A stretch of DNA of 6,274 nt, from NCBI GenBank assembly GCA_903874585.1, contig CAIQSY010000029.1:1-6274 (forward strand), in the 5' to 3' direction. The DNA comes from an uncultured Chlorobiaceae bacterium (GTDB lineage: Bacteria; Bacteroidota; Chlorobiia; Chlorobiales; Chlorobiaceae). Made by a program: the position numbers and the translations under genes. Positions 1 to 4,912 of the stretch are shown piece after piece; within the stretch, counting starts at the first letter, position 1; every line of letters starts with the position of its first letter. Below the pieces are notes generated by a model. The model was not told the DNA's origin and did no database searches. It saw only the letters and a program-made list of their open reading frames with translations.

Positions 1-3000
1 CATGCTCTGCACTTGTCGGGGAGTCCACGGTGAGCGTTCCCAATTTGAGCGTTCCGGCTGGCAATGCGGCGGCGCCCGTTATACTGGCAAGCTGGAACTG
101 GCCTGTTGCCGTGTTGACTGCCGACATCCAGTCAGCGGGTAAACCATCACCGGAGTTCCATGACGCAACCGCTCCAGTGGAGAGCATAAACTCAAGCTGG
201 AGGCTTGCGATATCGCTTGAGGAGGTTGCCCATATCTCCACCGTGTGGCTGCCGTCAGCATTGGTGTGGATGTCGCGGAAATCCACAAGCTGCGCGCCTT
301 CAGTTGGCAAGGTGGTTAGGGTTGTGGTGACGTCGCTGATGGCTGCGCCGCCTTTCCAGAAGGTGATGTTGCCGGTGAGGTCGGTTGAATCATCAATCGC
401 TGTAATGCTGACTGTTGTACTGCCAACTGCACTTAGCGCCTCAACGCTATTGCCATCGCTGAACGTCCAGTCAATTTGCACTGAAGCGGGTGGCGCATCG
501 CTCACATTTTCATACGCCAGTGATTGCATTGCTTGATTAACCAATGCTTGTGTAGCATGAGTGTTAAAGGTAAGTTCAAGCGTTCCACCCGTCCATGTGT
601 AATGGCCAACATCGGTACTGGCAACCGTAACGGTGCCACTTCCAGTGCCAGACATAATTCCAGCACCGGAGAAATGATCGTCAGCATTTGCGCTGCCATG
701 CCGTGCAAGGGTAAGAGTTGCACCACCATAATTGCCAAGCGCTGCAAGTTCTGCATCAAAAATCTGAACATTGTTATCCAGCACAACTGGTGCAGCGTTC
801 TCGATGTAAGCCGGCGTACTGTCAAGAGTGTTGATGTGCGGACCGAATGTCTGGTCAAGACTTCCGTCACTGTTGTAGCGCACAAGAGCAAAATCTTCGC
901 TATCGAAATGGATATTGTCGCTTGTGTATCCAGCAACAAGAATTTTGCCGTCACTTTGCACAGTAACACTATAACCATAATCATGCCTGAAATCAAAGTC
1001 AGTAGTAACTTTGCCATCGCCACTAAAAGAGGTATCGAGCGTACCATCACTGTTGTAACGTACTATGGCAAAATCGGTAGTGCTATCGTAAGTGGATGTG
1101 TATCCTGCAACAAGAATCTTGCCGTCGCTTTGCACAGTAACGCTATAACCAAAATCAAAGCCTAAACCAAAGTCCGTAGTTACAAAAGTAAATTTACCGT
1201 CACCATTAAAGACAGTATCGAACACACCATTGCTGTTATAACGTGCTAAAATAAAATCATAAGATGTGCTCATGTTGTGCGTAAAACCAGCAACAAGAAT
1301 TGTGCCATCATTTTGCACAATCACACTACATATCACACCTGAAATAGTGATAACTTTGCCGTTATCACCAAAGGAGGTATCAAGCGAACCATCATTGTTA
1401 TAACGCCCTAATGCAAATGAACCACTGCTATATCCTGCAACCACAATTTTGCCATCGTTTTGCACGGTAACGCTATATCCACGCTCCCAATTGGACCCAA
1501 AGTCAGTTGTAACTTTGCCGTTATCACCAAAGGAGGTATCAAGCATACCATCACTGTTATAACGTACTAACGCAAAATCATAAGATGCGTTCATGTTTTT
1601 TGCATACCCCGCAACAAGAATCTTGCTGTCGCGTTGCACTGTTACCCCATAACTGTTATCATCTCCAAAATCAAAGTCAGTGGTTACTTTGCCGTCGCCA
1701 CTAAAGGAGGTATCGAGCGTACCATCGCTGTTGTAACGTACTAACGCAAAATCTTCGTCTTCGTCACCGGCGGTGCAGGTGCGTCCAGCAACAAGAATTT
1801 TACCATCGCTTTGCACAGTAACGCTATAAGCGTAATCATGGTTGAAATCAAAGTCAGTAGTAACTTTGCCATCACCACTAAAGGAGGTATCAAGCGTACC
1901 GTCGCTGTTGTAACGCACTAACGCAAAATCCGTAGTGCGGTCGGTGGTGGTATACATTCTATTGTCGGTGTATCCAGCAACAAGAATTTTTCCGTCGCTT
2001 TGCACCGTTACGCACCGACCTTCATCAGAGCTTAAATCAAAATCAGTAGTTACTTTACCATCGCCAATCAAAAACGTCGGAGCGGTGTTAGTAACAGCAA
2101 CAGTTGTTGCAAAATTCAACGGTGTTGCATCGCTGATGCCTGCAAACGCATTACCTGCCAAATCTTTGACGGCTCCGTTATCTATCTGCACATGGTAATG
2201 ACTACCTGAATACAAATCACCCGTTGGATTGATGGTAACTGTGTTGCCGCTGATGGAAACTTGCGAGCTGTCGATCACAGCAATGGTGCGAATATCGGTG
2301 CCGTCGCTGATGACGATGTTACCACTGCCAGCTTGGACGTTTTCGCTGAAGGTGAGCAGGATGTCGCTGCCGATGGGGACGGCTGTTGCATTGTCGGATG
2401 GGGTGACGGAGATGAGAGTGGGAGCAACAACTTCTTCTTCATCCTCATCTTTCATACCAATAATATCCCACAAAAACGAATCCACTGCCGCACTGGTATT
2501 CCATTCACCATTCTCATCTTGGTAAATAACATTGTTGCTTACCAAATCAGTTACAACCTCTGCCACATCCACTGCCGCTATATCATAATAGATGCCATCA
2601 GCATAAAGCTCCAGCGTTGTAACCTCAGTAACCGTAAATTTATTATTGAGTATGGCTATATCACCAACAAAAAAAAGCGATGAATCTCGGCTGTACCATG
2701 ATATTTCATTAATGTGCCCCGAAACAGAAAGTCCATTTGTTTCATTATACGTACCATACAAATTCCCCGTTAAAGTAAAATCAGTAACATCATTACTGAC
2801 GTTCACTTCCGTCATCGTGCCATAATAGGTAACTGCTCCTTGAGGATTTTGCCAATAATCAATATCTCCCACAACCGTTATAGCAAACGTATCATCAGGA
2901 TAAGTTATTTCAAAACTATCCAACACTCCATGAACCCCTACTGAAGAAAATGCACTATCAGGCTCAATAGAAATAGAGCCATGTGCATATACATCAAAAT

Positions 3001-3859
3001 CTGACGTTCCAAAATGGAATGATTCAAAACTTCCACCCAGCACACCAGAGGTAACATCGTATGATAACCCTGTTAACGAATTATAGAAGTTTGCAACCAC
3101 GTTTTGCGAAGGAACTGCTAACGAAAGTTCTGAAACATAAAGTTGCCCTGTTGTAGCATCACTAAATAAAATAATTCCATTCTCTTCATTAAAGTCGCAC
3201 TTAAAATTACCATCAAGCGTTATATCGGCTCCCCATCCTGAAAAATATGCAGTATAAACATCACCGCTATAATCCATATTGCCTAATTCATCTTGGTAGT
3301 AGTCAATATCGCCAAGCAATTTCACAATAACGCCATCGTCAGGATAGGTAAACGAAAGCTCGGTAAGCTCGGCATTCATCGTCATATCCGAAAGAATGGA
3401 AGGACCTGAAACCGCAACCGTGCCGGCAGCGTAGAGGCTGAACCACGGTGTATCAAGCGCATACTCGTTAAACATGCCACTCACTGCGCCACTGTTGAGA
3501 TCAACCGTAATTCCGCCGTTGTAGCCCGAGATTGCCATGTGGATATTGGACGCGGGAGCATCCAGCGCAATGCGGGATATGGAAAGAAAACCGGTGGTCA
3601 TATCGCCACCAAAGAGCTTATCAATGCCGCTGCCGTCAAAAGTTACTCGTACCTCGTTATTGCCATACACGCCCAAGTAGCGGGTTGGCGACACCTCTTC
3701 GTAGGAGGGAAGCGTAACTCCGGTGATGGCAAAAATTGCATCAAGCGATGTTTGCGTTTTCGATAGCAACAGGTCCATCGGTGGAAGTGCTAAAGCGAGT
3801 TCATCTTCAGCCATAGTGGAAGCTGGAAGAAACGCGTCATAAAGTTCGTCGAGTTTCAT
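1..3859 (-). CDS. Large modular surface/secreted protein (delta-60 repeats, Ig-like and cohesin-like domains), 3' end beyond window
   Basis: The frame is open from ATG at 3859 to base 1: 1286 codons, no stop or frameshift, the gene continuing past the edge. Visible order: acidic N-terminus without a Sec signal peptide (1-80); tandem repeats of ~148 residues (81-377); an unassigned stretch ending in an acidic DEDEEE linker (378-478); SbsA/Big_5-type Ig-like domain (479-585); seven delta-60 repeats (599-1006); an adhesin-type module (about 1018-1156); a cohesin-like domain from about 1161, cut by the edge. Delta-60 repeats are known as beta-propeller units in large secreted proteins. Lack of an N-terminal signal suggests type I export by a C-terminal signal outside the window, an inference. 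This is the only usual start codon after the preceding in-frame stop at 3896-3898; no clear Shine-Dalgarno sequence precedes it, so Met16 or Met28 remain possible. It starts 36 bases after the barrel gene and is probably co-transcribed with it. Exact function unknown; adhesion or surface assembly is a guess. Confidence 0.9.
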   Translation of the reverse strand, partial: MKLDELYDAFLPASTMAEDELALALPPMDLLLSKTQTSLDAIFAITGVTLPSYEEVSPTRYLGVYGNNEVRVTFDGSGIDKLFGGDMTTGFLSISRIALDAPASNIHMAISGYNGGITVDLNSGAVSGMFNEYALDTPWFSLYAAGTVAVSGPSILSDMTMNAELTELSFTYPDDGVIVKLLGDIDYYQDELGNMDYSGDVYTAYFSGWGADITLDGNFKCDFNEENGIILFSDATTGQLYVSELSLAVPSQNVVANFYNSLTGLSYDVTSGVLGGSFESFHFGTSDFDVYAHGSISIEPDSAFSSVGVHGVLDSFEITYPDDTFAITVVGDIDYWQNPQGAVTYYGTMTEVNVSNDVTDFTLTGNLYGTYNETNGLSVSGHINEISWYSRDSSLFFVGDIAILNNKFTVTEVTTLELYADGIYYDIAAVDVAEVVTDLVSNNVIYQDENGEWNTSAAVDSFLWDIIGMKDEDEEEVVAPTLISVTPSDNATAVPIGSDILLTFSENVQAGSGNIVISDGTDIRTIAVIDSSQVSISGNTVTINPTGDLYSGSHYHVQIDNGAVKDLAGNAFAGISDATPLNFATTVAVTNTAPTFLIGDGKVTTDFDLSSDEGRCVTVQSDGKILVAGYTDNRMYTTTDRTTDFALVRYNSDGTLDTSFSGDGKVTTDFDFNHDYAYSVTVQSDGKILVAGRTCTAGDEDEDFALVRYNSDGTLDTSFSGDGKVTTDFDFGDDNSYGVTVQRDSKILVAGYAKNMNASYDFALVRYNSDGMLDTSFGDNGKVTTDFGSNWERGYSVTVQNDGKIVVAGYSSGSFALGRYNNDGSLDTSFGDNGKVITISGVICSVIVQNDGTILVAGFTHNMSTSYDFILARYNSNGVFDTVFNGDGKFTFVTTDFGLGFDFGYSVTVQSDGKILVAGYTSTYDSTTDFAIVRYNSDGTLDTSFSGDGKVTTDFDFRHDYGYSVTVQSDGKILVAGYTSDNIHFDSEDFALVRYNSDGSLDQTFGPHINTLDSTPAYIENAAPVVLDNNVQIFDAELAALGNYGGATLTLARHGSANADDHFSGAGIMSGTGSGTVTVASTDVGHYTWTGGTLELTFNTHATQALVNQAMQSLAYENVSDAPPASVQIDWTFSDGNSVEALSAVGSTTVSITAIDDSTDLTGNITFWKGGAAISDVTTTLTTLPTEGAQLVDFRDIHTNADGSHTVEIWATSSSDIASLQLEFMLSTGAVASWNSGDGLPADWMSAVNTATGQFQLASITGAAALPAGTLKLGTLTVDSPTSAEH
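2..379 (-). other. Cohesin-like domain, truncated at window edge
   Basis: Residues about 1161-1286 run LTGNITFWKGGAAISDV, VDFRDIHTNADGSHTVEIWA, IASLQLEFML, ADWMSAVNTATGQFQLA and GTLKLGTLTV. They align along their whole length with residues 153-290 of the upstream protein fragment (5405-5818), which precede a dockerin-like domain. The LQLEF, ADWMSA and LGTLTV elements follow the order of strands in cohesin-like carbohydrate or protein binding folds. By analogy a dockerin-like domain may follow beyond base 1; this cannot be seen here. Confidence 0.6.
392..808 (-). other. Adhesin-type module after the propeller
   Basis: Residues about 1018-1156 contain VVLDNNVQIFDAELAAL, GGATLTLARHGSANADDHFS, LELTFNTHATQALVNQAMQS and PPASVQIDWTFSDGN. 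Similar blocks occur, from my knowledge, in very large repeat-containing adhesins and RTX-like proteins, between Ig-like or cadherin-like modules. The stretch is probably beta-rich and structural. I cannot give it a firm family name, and no catalytic motif is visible. Confidence 0.6.
842..2065 (-). repeat. Seven tandem delta-60 repeats (probable beta-propeller)
   Basis: Residues 599-1006 divide without gaps into seven units of 63, 59, 58, 53, 54, 61 and 60 residues (1877-2065, 1700-1876, 1526-1699, 1367-1525, 1205-1366, 1022-1204, 842-1021). The consensus is GDGKVTTDFD, then YSVTVQSDGKILVAGYT, then a variable loop, then DFALVRYNSDGTLDTSF. This matches the delta-60 repeat, a family modelled as a beta-propeller. 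Units 4 and 5 are shortest; unit 5 has lost the TTDF motif and reads DNGKVITISG. Units 2 and 7 are alike even at DNA level, so some copies are recent duplicates or have been homogenised. Confidence 0.92.
2105..2425 (-). other. SbsA/Big_5-type Ig-like domain of the downstream giant protein
   Basis: Residues 479-585 begin APTLISVTPSDNATAVPIGS and continue with LTFSENVQAGSGNIVI, SGNTVTINPTGDL and HYHVQIDNGAVKDLAGNAF. This is the usual course of the bacterial Ig-like SbsA-type domain (Big_5), a beta-sandwich spacer found in S-layer and other cell-surface proteins. The upstream gene has a close counterpart at 5849-6172. Here the domain precedes the delta-60 repeats; in the upstream protein it follows one. 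Confidence 0.85.
2729..3619 (-). repeat. Tandem pair of ~148-residue N-terminal repeats, unrecognised domain
   Basis: Residues 81-229 and 230-377 of the giant protein align end to end. Shared landmarks in the same order are LFxxxxTTGxLxxS, then xxDxxSGxxxGxFxxF, then LxxFxxTYPDD (FTYPDD and ITYPDD), then GDIDYYQ / GDIDYWQ, then LxGNxxxxxNExNGx near the end. The two copies are clearly diverged, so this is an old duplication. The content is rich in Gly, Asp, Ser, Thr and aromatic residues with alternating hydrophobic positions, suggesting beta structure. I do not recognise the family. Residues 378-430 may start a third, more degenerate copy, but the landmarks are missing. Confidence 0.7.
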
Positions 3860-3895
3860 AGGAATAAGTGGTTGATTGATAAAGATCGTGTAATG

Positions 3896-4777
3896 TTATA
3901 AAAATATGCCGGTAAACAGCATTGCGCCAACAACATGATATGAGGCGTTAAGGCGATTGTCGTCATCCTCCATTGAGAATGATTTCAGCGCATAACGTCC
4001 GCCAGCGCCTACAAAAAATCGTGAGTTCAGCTTGTATTCTATCGTGCATTCCACATCGGCAAGAGTGCCATCATAGGGCTCAAGATGAATTGGCAAGTAA
4101 TCAGCACGGAGCGTCGAGCGAAGACGTGACCATGGCTGAGCGCGAGCATAAAGACTGAAGAGTGGCAACAGTAGAAAATACTCTTCTTTACTGTAACCTA
4201 ACACAGGAAATGCTGCTTTTGCTTGCGCATATAGCGCCTGTACGCCAATGCCACCACCCAGTTCTACGCCTGCCGGACGTGCAATGGAGTGTTCGTAGCG
4301 CACCCGCAGAAGCTGCATATCGAGCGTTACCGGTGCTTGCGCCGTGGTACGAACCAGTATGTCCGGACGCCGCAATAAAAAACGGAGGAACGGGATAGGA
4401 ATGCGAACATTTTTTTTACCAACCAGAAGTGAGGTTGCGGTATCTCTGCTATACGCTAACGATAACGCAGAACTGCCGGTGAGCTGCTTTTCAAGAGTGC
4501 CTCGCGAAAAAAGCGGCTGCATATCGCTGGTGCTGCTCTGAGGAATGAATAACTCGGGATTTGAGTCATCATGAAGGATGGTACAGTAAAGTTCCGGACG
4601 ATCTTTGCTCCATTGGGTGCCTGCAGCAATGCGCCATGAACTATCAAACGGCTTGCCAAACTCATCTTCAGCCGCGTACAACACGCTGCTCATAAACATA
4701 AGGCATAAAAACAACAATGCCCCGATTAACTGCATCGGGGCATAATGTGAATTATTTTTTAGTAGGTATTGTGTCAT
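3896..4777 (-). CDS. Probable outer-membrane beta-barrel protein with signal peptide
   Basis: This complete 293-codon gene ends in TAA. Its N-terminus carries a Sec signal: Lys7 and His11, a hydrophobic core (residues 16-34, LIGALLFLCLMFMSSVLY) and an Ala-rich cleavage site near VLYA/AEDE at residue 35 or 36. The mature ~258 residues show alternating polar and hydrophobic strands, Gly-rich turns (VELGGGIG, FFVGAGGRYAL), many Tyr and Arg, and a hydrophobic end VVGAMLFTGIFL, all typical of an outer-membrane beta-barrel; the last residue is Leu, not the usual Phe. No enzyme motif is seen and I do not recognise the family. ATG 4777 is chosen because GAGGA lies eight bases upstream; Met15 lacks such a site and would have no basic n-region. 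It stands 36 bases before the giant-protein gene, so it may help export or anchor that protein, or simply be a neighbouring structural porin-like protein. Confidence is high for a real exported protein, moderate for the barrel. Confidence 0.85.
   Translation of the reverse strand: MTQYLLKNNSHYAPMQLIGALLFLCLMFMSSVLYAAEDEFGKPFDSSWRIAAGTQWSKDRPELYCTILHDDSNPELFIPQSSTSDMQPLFSRGTLEKQLTGSSALSLAYSRDTATSLLVGKKNVRIPIPFLRFLLRRPDILVRTTAQAPVTLDMQLLRVRYEHSIARPAGVELGGGIGVQALYAQAKAAFPVLGYSKEEYFLLLPLFSLYARAQPWSRLRSTLRADYLPIHLEPYDGTLADVECTIEYKLNSRFFVGAGGRYALKSFSMEDDDNRLNASYHVVGAMLFTGIFL
4717..4743 (-). promoter_or_regulatory. Terminator-like hairpin inside signal-peptide codons
   Basis: ATGCCCCGAT and ATCGGGGCAT form a perfect 10-bp stem around a seven-base loop, GCAGTTA on the mRNA strand. 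Directly after it the mRNA strand reads TGTTGTTTTTATG, eight T in the first ten bases. The shape is that of an intrinsic terminator, but it sits in codons 12 to 20 of the barrel gene. It could be an attenuator, a translation or mRNA-stability element, or chance. Met15 of the barrel (ATG 4735-4733) begins in the stem and ends in the loop. Confidence 0.45.
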
Positions 4778-4814
4778 ACATTTTATCCTCTTCTTTCTCC
4801 AAGATAGAGAGCAT
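4752..4814 (-). CDS. Possible 20-codon leader peptide overlapping the barrel start
   Basis: ATG at 4814 opens a 20-codon frame, MLSILEKEEDKMYDTIPTKK, ending in TAA at 4752. A strong AAGGAGA stands only three bases ahead of it. It overlaps the first 26 bases of the barrel gene in another frame, and its stop lies eight bases before the hairpin at 4743-4717. It has no run of one amino acid that would mark classical attenuation. It could be a translated leader or a chance frame; the good upstream AAGGAGA is the main reason to list it. Confidence 0.2.
   Translation of the reverse strand: MLSILEKEEDKMYDTIPTKK
4786..4790 (-). promoter_or_regulatory. Ribosome binding site of the barrel gene
   Basis: On the minus strand GAGGA is followed by the eight bases TAAAATGT and then ATG at 4777. 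The spacing is near ideal and decides the start in favour of Met1 over Met15. An out-of-frame ATG four bases upstream of the start (4781-4779) belongs to the possible leader ORF. Confidence 0.65.
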
Positions 4815-4823
4815 GTATCTCCT

Positions 4824-4852
4824 TTTCAAACATACCATGACGTGCTTGTCAA
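4824..4852 (-). promoter_or_regulatory. Possible sigma-70-type promoter for barrel gene
   Basis: A perfect -35 box TTGACA lies at 4852-4847 on the minus strand. Seventeen bases later stands TTGAAA (4829-4824), a poor -10 match. The position, about 50 to 75 bases ahead of the barrel start and within the only sizeable intergenic gap, is right for a promoter. The weak -10 element keeps confidence low. Confidence 0.3.
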
Positions 4853-4912
4853 TACCGCACAGCCTCTAAACAGTAACAAAAACCATCCCTCTTTACCATC
4901 CAAAATCCAAAA

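Noticed and set aside
842..2065. CRISPR or satellite-like DNA array
   Set aside because: The ~160-190 base periodicity is explained by in-frame protein repeats with diverged codons, not by short identical repeats with unique spacers.
30..2683. Several plus-strand and alternative-frame open frames of 87-213 codons between 30 and 2683
   Set aside because: They lie opposite or out of frame to the continuous minus-strand giant gene, which has regular repeats and recognisable domains. Their own translations show no domain sense.
2729..3619. HasA-like hemophore identity for the N-terminal repeats
   Set aside because: Faint resemblance in spacing of Gly, Ser and aromatic residues only; no convincing heme-ligand motif could be placed.
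4672..4777. Lipoprotein signal at Cys25 of the barrel protein
   Set aside because: The residues before it (LLFL) do not fit a lipobox, and an Ala-rich signal peptidase I site lies ten residues later.
4853..4912. Intrinsic terminator after the upstream giant gene
   Set aside because: The stretch has short direct repeats (GGATGG twice, TTTTGGA twice) and T runs but no stem that could form a hairpin.
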